From Candidatus Woesearchaeota archaeon (GTDB lineage: Archaea; Nanobdellota; Nanobdellia; Woesearchaeales; SKIA01): a stretch of DNA of 7,887 nt. The notes beneath the pieces are model-generated. The model saw nothing but the letters and a program-made list of their open reading frames with translations. It was not told the origin of the DNA and made no database searches. The stretch spans positions 1 through 7,887 of the forward strand of contig SKXU01000044.1 in NCBI GenBank assembly GCA_007128245.1. The letters are read 5' to 3'. Both the position numbers and the translations under genes were made by a program. Shown in pieces: positions 1 to 5,749 of the stretch. Position 1 is the first letter of the stretch, and every line of letters begins with the position of its first letter.

Positions 1-284
1 CAGCTCTTCCAGTCATCTCGTTTTCTTCTGAAGAGCAGGCGGTTGCTCTCGCCAATGACACCATCTACGGTCTTGGGGCAAGAGTACTCTGTCGTGATCA
101 TGATCGAGCGCTGCGTATCGCCTCACAAATCCAGGCGGGCGGCGTGGAGATTAACTCTGCGAGTCGTTGGCACCCTAGCAATCCGTTTGGCGGAAGAAAA
201 CACTCAGGAGTGGGCGTCGAGCATGGTGTTTTGGGGTTTCGGGAGTTGTGTCAGCGAAAGGTGCTTTCATGTTCTAAGCAGTAA
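1..284 (+). CDS. Aldehyde dehydrogenase, C-terminal fragment (5' end outside window)
   Basis: The open frame begins at base 3 and runs 93 codons to TAA at 282-284. It shows the C-terminal signature of the NAD(P)-dependent aldehyde dehydrogenase superfamily: LPVISF, then ALANDTIYGLGARV, QAGGVEINS and PFGGRKHSGVGVEHG. These correspond to the last part of the catalytic domain and the oligomerisation strand. The catalytic Cys and general-base Glu lie upstream, outside the window, so substrate class cannot be judged. The family oxidises an aldehyde to the acid with NAD(P)+, normally in the cytoplasm. The gene lies upstream of exported redox proteins, but a promoter-like box follows its stop at once, so it probably ends its own transcript. 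Family assignment is secure; substrate is unknown. Confidence 0.9.
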   Translation, partial: ALPVISFSSEEQAVALANDTIYGLGARVLCRDHDRALRIASQIQAGGVEINSASRWHPSNPFGGRKHSGVGVEHGVLGFRELCQRKVLSCSKQ

Positions 285-289
285 AACTG

Positions 290-297
290 TATATATA
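290..297 (+). promoter_or_regulatory. TATA box for the 318-752 lipoprotein gene
   Basis: TATATATA is preceded by an A-rich stretch (TAAAACTG) that could serve as a BRE. Its centre is about 25 bases before ATG 318, so initiation would fall at or beside the start codon and give a leaderless mRNA. Confidence 0.6.
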
Positions 298-317
298 CCG
301 TAAGAAAGTATGTGGAT

Positions 318-752
318 ATGGAAATGCGTATGCTTCTTGTTCTCACAGTGCTTTTGGTAGGTGGACTAAGCGGTTGTACTTCTGCAGACGTACATCAGCT
401 ACAAGTTGAATCAGATATAAAATCTGATTATATTGAGTTTCTTCAATACACTATTACTGCCGCATATTACGAAGGATCGCTTGATCAGCAGTATGTTCAG
501 ATAGTACTTGATCCTGATGTAGTATATCCTGATATCTATTTTGATGAATTAGAAGAGTATGAGCAGCTCCTCCAAACTATTGATGCACTTGTCTCTGAGT
601 TAATACAAAAGATGGAGCGACACCAGGACATGCAGTTCTCTGGACTGGCTGCAGGGTTAGCCACGGTTGATGAACTCAGAGACTTTCAAAGAACATTGTG
701 GGATTCCTATCAACGATACTCTGACGAAGATACACTCAGGGCTTTTGACTGA
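318..752 (+). CDS. Small predicted lipoprotein of unknown function
   Basis: With ATG 318 as start the protein has 144 residues. It begins with a signal sequence of lipoprotein type: charged MEMR, hydrophobic core, then lipobox LSGC with Cys20 as the likely lipidated residue. The mature part is acidic, rich in Tyr, Leu, Glu and Asp, and looks helical (FDELEEYEQLLQTIDALV, later ELIQKMERH), perhaps a small helical bundle outside the membrane. I recognise no family. GTG 312 and ATG 324 and 330 are alternative starts in the same frame; 318 is chosen because it best fits the spacing to the TATA-like box at 290-297, and no Shine-Dalgarno is present. The next gene, a lipoprotein sugar dehydrogenase, has its own box, so co-transcription is not required. 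Confidence 0.7.
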   Translation: MEMRMLLVLTVLLVGGLSGCTSADVHQLQVESDIKSDYIEFLQYTITAAYYEGSLDQQYVQIVLDPDVVYPDIYFDELEEYEQLLQTIDALVSELIQKMERHQDMQFSGLAAGLATVDELRDFQRTLWDSYQRYSDEDTLRAFD

Positions 753-779
753 CGTTGCATCAAAAGCACATAAACACTC

Positions 780-787
780 TTATAGTA
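780..787 (+). promoter_or_regulatory. TATA box for the PQQ sugar dehydrogenase gene
   Basis: TTATAGTA lies after an A-rich element (ATAAACAC). Its centre is about 24 bases before ATG 807. No Shine-Dalgarno lies between, which suggests a leaderless transcript. Confidence 0.55.
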
Positions 788-806
788 GCAGGTACTTGCG
801 AGACGT

Positions 807-1910
807 ATGAGAATGAGCATGATTACATTATGTTTGGCATGTGTTGTTGTTGGTTGCGTAACTCAACCTGTGGATACTGATTCTTTTCAGGTCACGACAA
901 TCACGGAGTCACTATCATCTCCTTGGGGCATGGACTTTCTTGATGAGACGACACTCATTGTCACCCAAAAAAGTGGTGTTCTCTCATTTGTAGACCTTCA
1001 GTCCGGAGCCATCACTGATATTCGGGGCGTACCGCAAGTGGTCTCGTCAGGTCAGGGAGGGTTACTTGACGTCGCCCTGGTCGATAATTGGGTGTATCTT
1101 ACGTATAGTGCTTCGTATGATGGTGGCGTGACCACGCATCTTGCTCGTGCGCGCCTTGTTGACACGCATCTTGAGGAACTTGAGGTCTTGTATCGCGCAT
1201 CTCCTGCGCTGTCGGGTGGCGCGCACTTTGGTTCTCGCGTCTTGGTGGTTGATGACTACGTGTTCTTGAGTACTGGTGATCGAGGTGAAAAGAACTTTGG
1301 TCCTGATCATGTCTCTCAGGACACGTCAAACACTCTTGGATCAATTATCCGTATGTATCGCAATGGGAGCATTCCTCAAGACAATCCATTTGTTGGCAAC
1401 CCTGATGTGGTTGATAGTATCTATACGTTTGGCCATCGTAATGTTCAAGGGATGACCCTTCATCCTGATACACAAGAAATCTGGATTAGTGATCATGGCG
1501 AGCAAGATGGTGATGAGATTAGTGTGCTAGAAGCTGGCGGTAATTATGGTTGGCCTATCGTTCATTATGGGTGTACATATGTCTTAGGAAGGCCTATTGG
1601 AGGGTTTGCTCATGAGCGAGATGACATTGTGAATCCTGTGTTTTATTGGGAGTGTGGTAGCGGAGGATTTCCTCCGGCTGGTATGACATTTTATTCTGGT
1701 GATGTATTTCCTCACTGGCAAGGAGACTTGTTTGTGGGTGGCCTGGCAAAGCGGTATTTAGCGCACTTTTCTGTTGAGAATGGTGTGGTTTCCGAGAATG
1801 AACCGTTGCTTGCTGATCGCGGGTGGCGTATTCGGGACGTAATGCAAGGACCTGAGGGGTACATGTACGTTCTTACTGACGGTGGCGGGTTGTATCGTCT
1901 CTCGCCTTGA
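807..1910 (+). CDS. PQQ-dependent aldose sugar dehydrogenase (Asd/YliI type), lipoprotein
   Basis: The 367-residue protein has nearly the whole signature of the soluble aldose sugar dehydrogenase / glucose-sorbosone dehydrogenase family, a six-bladed propeller that oxidises sugars with PQQ and calcium. Seen in order: LSSPWGMDFL (37-45), GQGGLLDVAL (82-91), HFGSRV with the likely catalytic His140, FLSTGDRGE (153-161), GSIIRMYRNGSIPQDNPF (178-195), IYTFGHRNVQGM (205-216), SDHGEQDGDE (228-237), GGNYGWP (244-250), AGMTFYSGDVFPHWQGDLFVGGL (split near 291-313) and RIRDVMQGPEGYMYVLTD (341-358). Length matches the family. The N-terminus has a lipobox (VVGC, Cys17), so it should be anchored outside the cell membrane. 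The electron acceptor is unknown; the cytochrome b5 lipoprotein encoded convergently next to it is a possible partner (inference). No PQQ synthesis gene is in view. Confidence 0.9.
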   Translation: MRMSMITLCLACVVVGCVTQPVDTDSFQVTTITESLSSPWGMDFLDETTLIVTQKSGVLSFVDLQSGAITDIRGVPQVVSSGQGGLLDVALVDNWVYLTYSASYDGGVTTHLARARLVDTHLEELEVLYRASPALSGGAHFGSRVLVVDDYVFLSTGDRGEKNFGPDHVSQDTSNTLGSIIRMYRNGSIPQDNPFVGNPDVVDSIYTFGHRNVQGMTLHPDTQEIWISDHGEQDGDEISVLEAGGNYGWPIVHYGCTYVLGRPIGGFAHERDDIVNPVFYWECGSGGFPPAGMTFYSGDVFPHWQGDLFVGGLAKRYLAHFSVENGVVSENEPLLADRGWRIRDVMQGPEGYMYVLTDGGGLYRLSP

Positions 1911-2369
1911 TTATCCTGCAAATGGACCCATAGGCTCTGTGCGAAGCAGTCCGTCGTCGCGAGCGCCGTGTCTGCGGTCGTATGCTTGCTCAAACTCTTC
2001 TACCGTGCCGCAATACGGAGCAATCGCCCCAGCACCTCCTGGGTGTTGCCTAATCCATGCAGTAAGATCATAGACTTGTCCTTGGTAGGCTACCCAGCAG
2101 CTTTGCCTTGTGTTGTGCTCTGCGATTTGTTCGCGTGTGATTCCTAAGAATGTTTCTTGTGCGGGCACGTCTTCAGCAGTTTCTTGTTGTGTAGGTTCCT
2201 CCTCTACTGCTTGCTCTAGTGGTTCAGGACGTTCTTCTTCTGGTGTTGGCGCAGGTTCTGTCGTATCCTCTTCTAATGGCGCCTCTGCAGGAAGGGTCGG
2301 TGGCGTGTCAACTGTTGCGCACCCCACAATAAAGAGTGCGGTCATGATGATAAGTAAGTATAATTTCAT
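1911..2369 (-). CDS. Cytochrome b5-like haem-binding lipoprotein
   Basis: The 152-residue product starts with a signal peptide and lipobox (FIVGC, Cys17). A linker of about 50 residues rich in Pro, Glu and Thr follows (20-70), then a compact cytochrome b5-like domain (about 75-140): ITREQIAEHNTRQSCW, GQVYDLTAW, the haem-ligand motif HPGG (His109), YCGTVEEFEQAYDRRHG with His134 as the likely second axial ligand. It should be an electron carrier tethered outside the membrane. Upstream in-frame codons reach 2552, but ATG 2369 is chosen because the signal peptide begins there and a TATA-like box lies 26 bases upstream. Its TAA stop (1911-1913) directly abuts the TGA of the convergent sugar dehydrogenase gene. 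Its redox partner is unproven. Confidence 0.85.
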   Translation of the reverse strand: MKLYLLIIMTALFIVGCATVDTPPTLPAEAPLEEDTTEPAPTPEEERPEPLEQAVEEEPTQQETAEDVPAQETFLGITREQIAEHNTRQSCWVAYQGQVYDLTAWIRQHPGGAGAIAPYCGTVEEFEQAYDRRHGARDDGLLRTEPMGPFAG

Positions 2370-2389
2370 GCCCAGAGGCAGGATACTGT

Positions 2390-2399
2390 ATTTTTTAAA
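2390..2399 (-). promoter_or_regulatory. TATA box for the cytochrome b5 lipoprotein gene
   Basis: On the minus strand the sequence reads TTTAAAAAATA. Its centre is 26 bases before ATG 2369, and no Shine-Dalgarno is seen between them. Confidence 0.6.
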
Positions 2400-2431
2400 C
2401 CTGCCCTTGAAGTGTGAGGTTAAGCAAACAC

Positions 2432-2439
2432 TACTAAAA
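2432..2439 (+). promoter_or_regulatory. Weak TATA-like box for the 2461-2583 small gene
   Basis: TACTAAAA is centred about 26 bases before ATG 2461. It is a poorer match than the other boxes here, but the spacing is the same. It lies back to back with the promoter of the cytochrome b5 gene. Confidence 0.35.
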
Positions 2440-2460
2440 GAAGAATTCTCCTTTCTGCGC

Positions 2461-2583
2461 ATGAGTGATGATATGTTTTCCGTGATTGACCGTGGCCGCG
2501 TAAAGCAAGCAAAGCATTGCGCACAGTGCGGTCGAGTGTTCGTGTGGCGCAAGAAGTGGCGTTACATGAAGAATAGTAAATAG
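2461..2583 (+). CDS. 40-residue CxxC/WRKKW protein, apparently a truncated DUF2256 (COG4338)
   Basis: The frame encodes 40 residues ending at TAG 2581-2583. The core KHCAQCGRVFVWRKKW (18-33) matches the first half of the small zinc-ribbon-like DUF2256 family as I remember it: a CxxC pair, an aromatic residue and WRKKW. That family normally continues with a second Cys pair (a YCSxxC segment) about ten residues later. Here the protein ends with RYMKNSK and the second pair is missing, so a four-Cys zinc site cannot form. The switch from conserved to unrelated sequence falls at the edge of the 75-bp inverted repeat (2555-2629), which suggests that copying of foreign DNA broke the gene. It overlaps the 3' end of the convergent thiol-disulfide gene by 22 bases. 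It may be a decaying remnant or still expressed; family function is unknown. Confidence 0.5.
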   Translation: MSDDMFSVIDRGRVKQAKHCAQCGRVFVWRKKWRYMKNSK

Positions 2584-2629
2584 TAGTACAACACTGCAAC
2601 TACGCGAAGTACAATATCGATAAGATCTA
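2555..2629 (-). repeat. Inverted repeat copy A (75 bp), likely copied from the cdsA 3' end
   Basis: Read on the minus strand, these 75 bases match 5382-5456 of the plus strand at 71 positions. Mismatches are at 2623, 2614, 2596 and 2560. The copy encodes the last 22 residues and stop codon of the thiol-disulfide gene and extends five bases or so past that stop. Three of the four differences change amino acids relative to the cdsA copy, including the conserved Arg and Ser of the CdsA DRIDS motif (to Leu and Ile). This makes A the likely recipient. Confidence 0.9.
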
Positions 2630-3722
2630 CCATGAGCAAGTAGTAGATTCCTAGTCCGAGGAGCACCATTGATCCTACGAAGGTGCTCCATGTCACGAAT
2701 TTTTCGTTTGCAAGCCAGAGTTTTGATGACACAACTGCCGTGATGAACACTACGAGTTCTACGAGCATGTAAAAGATGGTGTAGAGGGTGATGTACCACA
2801 GATACGTCAGTGTTGGCAATTCTGCTAGCGCGAGTACTCCGGTGAATGCTGCTGGTATCCCTGCTGAGCAGGGAAATTCTATGAGTGTTACGAGCACTGC
2901 AAAGCCAAATACTGCTCCTATAAGTCCTAGAGTGCTCGCTGGATTTTGCACGATATCTCGGACTCCTTTGCGAGCTTTTTGCAGTATACTCCCTCCTGAT
3001 GTGTCGCACGTGGGTCCGTATTTTCTAAAGCGTAAGAATTGTATGAAGTAGTACACGCCTCCTCCTAGTGCTATGAGCGCTACCAGGAGGTTGACAAAGG
3101 TAAAGTATTGTTGGAGGACGGTGAAGAATTGATACCACAAGAAGATAAGCACCCAGTACGCGGCTACGACTGCGAGGATAAACACGCTTCCTACGATAAT
3201 TATTCTGCTTCTACTTCCGAGGCCAATGACGATGCTGAGGATAAATATGAGCGCTCCAATGCTGCACACGTTAAATCCATCTACGAACCCGAGCACTATT
3301 GCGAGTACTGGCAGGCTGTAGGCTGCAAGGTTTATTTCTCCGAGTAGCGGTACGTCTATGAAGTTTCCTTCTCGCGCAGGACGCTCGTTTCCTTGCAGGA
3401 GTGCTTCCATGTCTTGCGCGATCCCTGGGCTAAATCCTATGAAGTATTCCCCTGAGATAAAGGTCATGGGTACGCGTCCGCGGTCTCTCTCGGGCACTTC
3501 GTGCTCGTCCATGAGAAGCAATAAGCGATCTCTATTTTCCTGGTTTCGTACGGTGTACGAGCGTATCGTAACATCGTATTCTTGTTGAATCTCCACAAGC
3601 CATTCTTTTTGTTGATCACAGAACGGACAGCTGGGATCCCAGAAAAAGTCTATTTCTGCTGCAAACGCCAATGGGGCGAGTGCACAAGCCAGTATGAGCA
3701 TGGCGATAATTTTTGCTCTCAT
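2562..3722 (-). CDS. Exported thioredoxin-like domain fused to a CcdA/DsbD-like membrane domain
   Basis: The 386-residue protein has a signal sequence (1-22), then a thioredoxin/glutaredoxin-like domain with active site CPFC (32-35) and the cis-Pro region RVPMTF (83-88). From about 135 onward there are several membrane segments. Two membrane-associated Cys occur in contexts typical of the CcdA/DsbD electron-transfer core: GFNVCSIGA (Cys153) and EFPCSAGIP (Cys285). The inferred role is moving reducing or oxidising equivalents across the membrane to the outside CPFC domain, for disulfide handling of exported proteins. ATG 3722 is chosen over GTG 3728 because a TATA-like box sits 28 bases upstream. 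The last 22 residues (LRVVAVLYYYLLFFM at the end) are nearly the same as the CdsA C-terminus, through a DNA repeat, and probably replace or extend the native tail. It is transcribed divergently from the lipid operon. Confidence 0.8.
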   Translation of the reverse strand: MRAKIIAMLILACALAPLAFAAEIDFFWDPSCPFCDQQKEWLVEIQQEYDVTIRSYTVRNQENRDRLLLLMDEHEVPERDRGRVPMTFISGEYFIGFSPGIAQDMEALLQGNERPAREGNFIDVPLLGEINLAAYSLPVLAIVLGFVDGFNVCSIGALIFILSIVIGLGSRSRIIIVGSVFILAVVAAYWVLIFLWYQFFTVLQQYFTFVNLLVALIALGGGVYYFIQFLRFRKYGPTCDTSGGSILQKARKGVRDIVQNPASTLGLIGAVFGFAVLVTLIEFPCSAGIPAAFTGVLALAELPTLTYLWYITLYTIFYMLVELVVFITAVVSSKLWLANEKFVTWSTFVGSMVLLGLGIYYLLMVDLIDIVLRVVAVLYYYLLFFM

Positions 3723-3745
3723 AACCACAATAGGTTCAATACGTA

Positions 3746-3754
3746 CTATTTAAA
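3746..3754 (-). promoter_or_regulatory. TATA box for the thiol-disulfide gene
   Basis: On the minus strand the box reads TTTTAAATA. Its centre is 28 bases before ATG 3722, and no Shine-Dalgarno is visible in between. Confidence 0.6.
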
Positions 3755-3787
3755 ACCGACGCCATTCAAAGTAATACTGATAAAGCG

Positions 3788-3797
3788 TAACGCGTTA
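3788..3797. promoter_or_regulatory. Palindrome TAACGCGTTA in the divergent promoter gap
   Basis: This perfect 10-bp palindrome widens to 16 bp (3785-3800) with one mismatched pair. It lies in the 171-base gap between the divergent thiol-disulfide and CDP-alcohol phosphatidyltransferase genes, about 40 bases upstream of one TATA box and 75 from the other. It could be a dimeric regulator site, but a chance palindrome is possible. Confidence 0.25.
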
Positions 3798-3819
3798 TGC
3801 ATTGGGTTTAAACTGCCTT

Positions 3820-3834
3820 ACACTAGGTTAGTGT
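3820..3834. promoter_or_regulatory. Inverted repeat ACACTA-GGT-TAGTGT, candidate operator
   Basis: Two perfect 6-base arms flank a 3-base spacer, about 30 bases upstream of the TATA box of the lipid operon. Position and size suit a transcription-factor site for the operon. The arms are short, so confidence is low. Confidence 0.3.
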
Positions 3835-3864
3835 TTGAGACATTGATACACGTAAATCGCTACC

Positions 3865-3873
3865 TTTTTAAAA
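3865..3873 (+). promoter_or_regulatory. TATA box for the CDP-alcohol phosphatidyltransferase/cdsA operon
   Basis: TTTTTAAAA is centred about 25 bases before ATG 3894. The purine-rich AAGG just before the ATG is too close to act as a ribosome binding site, so a leaderless transcript is likely. Confidence 0.6.
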
Positions 3874-3893
3874 CCTGTAAACACAGTGCAAGG

Positions 3894-4499
3894 ATGGGAG
3901 TGTATAGTATCAAGCCTCATTTTCAGAGACTACTCGCTCCCGTTGCCCACCTTCTGATTCGTCTTCGTGTCCATCCGACATATATCAATGCTGCAGGATT
4001 AGTTATTTCATTGATTGGTTCTGCTGCAATATTTTTTTCTCAGCAATATGTGTGGATGCTTGTGTACATTCCTTTCATGGCTTTTTTTCGTACTGCGTGT
4101 AATGCTCTTGATGGGATGGTTGCACGAGCATTAAGAACGCCTCATAAAGAGTTCGGCGAAGTACTCAATGAATTCTTTGATCGTATCTCTGATGCAGCGC
4201 TCTTTCTTGGACTCACCTTTGCCTCCTTCACTACCACGTGGTTAGGCACCCTAACAACTGTTGCGATTCTTCTTACAAGCTACTTGAGCATTCTCAGTAA
4301 GGCCGCAGGAGGAAGTCGTCAGTATGGGGGACTCATGGGAAAAGCTGATCGCATGATACTATTAGGCCTTATGGCAGTCATGATTCTTATGACTCGCGAC
4401 TACGTGTGGGGAGACGTGTTATTGTGGGCGGTACTTCTAGGGACGTTAATCACTCTTGCTCAGCGATATATGATTACGCGCAAGGAGCTTGTAGCATGA
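3894..4499 (+). CDS. CDP-alcohol phosphatidyltransferase, variant N/D active site
   Basis: The 201-residue membrane protein carries the CDP-alcohol phosphatidyltransferase signature in altered form. The family consensus is DxxDGxxAR, then G xxx D xxx D. Here the first part is NALDGMVAR (70-78) and the second GEVLNEFFD (88-96), so Asn70 and Asn92 stand where two metal-binding Asp are expected, while Asp73 and the catalytic-type Asp96 remain. I recall a similar Asn version in the bacterial YnbA-like subgroup, so this may be a subfamily trait and not decay. GKADR (149-153) is also kept. The enzyme should join CDP-diacylglycerol or a like CDP-lipid to an alcohol, releasing CMP; the alcohol is unknown. 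ATG 3894 is chosen from TATA spacing, although the frame is open back to 3582. Its TGA overlaps the ATG of cdsA, so the two are translationally linked. Confidence 0.85.
   Translation: MGVYSIKPHFQRLLAPVAHLLIRLRVHPTYINAAGLVISLIGSAAIFFSQQYVWMLVYIPFMAFFRTACNALDGMVARALRTPHKEFGEVLNEFFDRISDAALFLGLTFASFTTTWLGTLTTVAILLTSYLSILSKAAGGSRQYGGLMGKADRMILLGLMAVMILMTRDYVWGDVLLWAVLLGTLITLAQRYMITRKELVA
4482..4487 (+). promoter_or_regulatory. Shine-Dalgarno AAGGAG for cdsA
   Basis: AAGGAG ends 8 bases before ATG 4496, inside the end of the preceding gene. It fixes the cdsA start at 4496 and not at the upstream in-frame codon 4406. It is the only strong Shine-Dalgarno seen, as expected for a gene internal to an operon. 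Confidence 0.7.
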
Positions 4500-5449
4500 A
4501 TGATCCTTCTTGGATTCTCAACCCCCTAAACAATCCATTATTTTGGCCTGTTGTCTGGAGAACACTTGCTTTGTATGCAATAGGTTTTTTTCTTATCATC
4601 GCACTAAATAAGGGTCGTCTTGCTGGCTTGTGGTCAGGAAACATCGGTAAACGTTACCTGTCCTGGCTCGTAATAGGTCCTGTATATCTTCTTGCAGTGT
4701 TTCTTGGTGGTGACGTAGCGCTAGCATTTCTTTTGTGTGTCATGGTTATGGCACTCAAAGAAGTAGATAACATTAGTAAGATGCCTCGTGCATATTTTTA
4801 TACACTATGTGCCCTTGCAGTTTGGAGTGTGTTTGTAGTTTCATACAAAACAGACTTATTCTACACGTTGCCACTCATGTATTTTGGTGCCTTTACCACC
4901 CTCACACTACATGAAAACAATAGTAAAGAAGGTCTTGCTCATTGTTCACTCTCATTATTTGTGGCGATATGGATTATTTTTTCTCTCTCACATTTTGTAT
5001 TAATCGGCCACCTCAATAACACACTTGATTCCAGTAAAGCACTTTTACTCCTGCTTGGCTTTGCCGTTCCGCTCTCTGATATTTTCGCATACTTTGTTGG
5101 TAATGCATTCAAAGGTTCTTGGCTTGATAAGTTCAAAATTGCATCGCGTCTTTCTCCAAACAAGACCTATGTTGGAGTACTAGGAAATATTTTAGGAGCA
5201 GGACTTGGAATTTGGATGTTTTACTTTTGGCTCTCTCAATATTTACCTTGGTGGCATTGGGTCATCATGGCAGTCCTTATGGGAGTGATGGGTGTTGTGG
5301 GAGATATCACAGAGAGCTTGTTTAAACGTCGCTTTGGTGTGAAAGATAGTGGAAGGTTACTTCCTGGTCATGGCGGCGTGTTAGATCGTATCGATAGTGT
5401 ACTTCGCGTAGTTGTAGTGTTGTACTACTATTTACTATTCTTCATGTAA
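4496..5449 (+). CDS. cdsA: Phosphatidate cytidylyltransferase (CdsA family)
   Basis: The 317-residue integral membrane protein has many hydrophobic segments from residue 20 on and the complete C-terminal CdsA signature: SDIFAYFVGN (194-203), SRLSPNKTYVGVLG (217-230), GDITESLFKRR (269-279), then VKDSGRLLPGHGGVLDRIDS (282-301). It makes CDP-diacylglycerol (or an analogue) from CTP and phosphatidic acid. The pairing with the upstream CDP-alcohol phosphatidyltransferase through an ATGA overlap resembles the ynbAB-type arrangement of bacteria, as I recall it. The motif is much closer to bacterial CdsA than I would expect of the archaeal CDP-archaeol synthase CarS, though this needs a tree. Its last 22 codons lie in the 75-bp inverted repeat and its end overlaps acpS by 15 bases. 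Confidence 0.9.
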   Translation: MNDPSWILNPLNNPLFWPVVWRTLALYAIGFFLIIALNKGRLAGLWSGNIGKRYLSWLVIGPVYLLAVFLGGDVALAFLLCVMVMALKEVDNISKMPRAYFYTLCALAVWSVFVVSYKTDLFYTLPLMYFGAFTTLTLHENNSKEGLAHCSLSLFVAIWIIFSLSHFVLIGHLNNTLDSSKALLLLLGFAVPLSDIFAYFVGNAFKGSWLDKFKIASRLSPNKTYVGVLGNILGAGLGIWMFYFWLSQYLPWWHWVIMAVLMGVMGVVGDITESLFKRRFGVKDSGRLLPGHGGVLDRIDSVLRVVVVLYYYLLFFM

Positions 5450-5456
5450 CACCACT
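5382..5456 (+). repeat. Inverted repeat copy B (75 bp), native cdsA 3' end
   Basis: This copy pairs with 2555-2629 in opposite orientation; differences are at 5388, 5397, 5415 and 5451. It encodes the end of CdsA from the conserved DRIDS motif on and also the last residues of AcpS on the other strand. Because both overlapping genes look native here, this is the probable donor copy. Confidence 0.9.
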
Positions 5457-5728
5457 ACTGCCACAGTCATTCCATCTTCATGACTTACAGAACATATTGC
5501 TGTATATCCTTCCACACACACGCGGGGGATTTCTTGCCGGTATTCTATACGTACCTTGTGCCATCCAGGAAGCTCTCCTAGCGCTTTTAGAGTGGCTTCC
5601 TTGAGAGCAAAAATGGTTGGGAGTTTCGCACGAAAAGCGTACTCGCTTGGCGCAAGTACGTTTTTTACAAACTGTTCATCAGTAGTATCAATCCTTGCAT
5701 CGCGCACAAGGTCTATGCCAATCAGCAT
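5435..5728 (-). CDS. acpS: Holo-ACP synthase (4'-phosphopantetheinyl transferase)
   Basis: The 97-residue protein has the AcpS motifs: IGIDLV at the N-terminus with the metal-binding Asp6, FVKNVLAPSEYAF (20-32), the signature FALKEATLKALG (40-51) with Glu44, and SVSHEDGMTVAVVVL (80-94). AcpS transfers the phosphopantetheine arm of coenzyme A to a Ser of acyl carrier protein. The likely substrate is the ACP domain in the fusion protein encoded at 6350-7887. A TTG at 5746 also begins the frame, but ATG 5728 fits the leader-less spacing (26 bases from the box at 5750-5759) and begins right at the family's N-terminus. It is slightly shorter than usual bacterial AcpS (about 120). It overlaps the cdsA end tail-to-tail by 15 bases. 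Confidence 0.9.
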   Translation of the reverse strand: MLIGIDLVRDARIDTTDEQFVKNVLAPSEYAFRAKLPTIFALKEATLKALGELPGWHKVRIEYRQEIPRVCVEGYTAICSVSHEDGMTVAVVVLHEE

Positions 5729-5749
5729 AGGCAGGTCGAGATGCAACAG

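Noticed and set aside
43..303. 86-residue plus-strand frame at the left edge
   Set aside because: It is a shadow of the aldehyde dehydrogenase frame that begins at base 3 and carries the family motifs.
781..786. TATAGT as a bacterial -10 box
   Set aside because: It would leave a short leader without a Shine-Dalgarno, and the constant 24-28 base spacing to starts across the window fits an archaeal TATA box instead.
2110..2460. Plus-strand frame upstream of ATG 2461 as an N-terminal extension of the small CxxC protein
   Set aside because: It is antisense to the cytochrome b5 lipoprotein, is Ser/Gly-rich low-complexity shadow sequence, and the TATA spacing supports ATG 2461.
2370..2552. Upstream in-frame extension of the cytochrome b5 gene
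   Set aside because: It would bury the signal peptide and lipobox inside the protein and run across its own promoter and the opposing small gene.
2434..3009. Minus-strand 191-residue Arg/Ser/His-rich frame
   Set aside because: It overlaps the thiol-disulfide gene in another frame and has no recognisable domain or membrane pattern; composition is typical of an off-frame read.
3582..3893. Long N-terminal extension of the CDP-alcohol phosphatidyltransferase
   Set aside because: It is antisense to the thiol-disulfide gene and crosses the divergent promoter; family homology starts after ATG 3894.
2555..5456. The segment between the inverted repeats as a transposon
   Set aside because: No transposase or recombinase is encoded, the flanking bases show no target-site duplication, and both repeats lie in coding ends. 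Copying from cdsA explains the repeats better.
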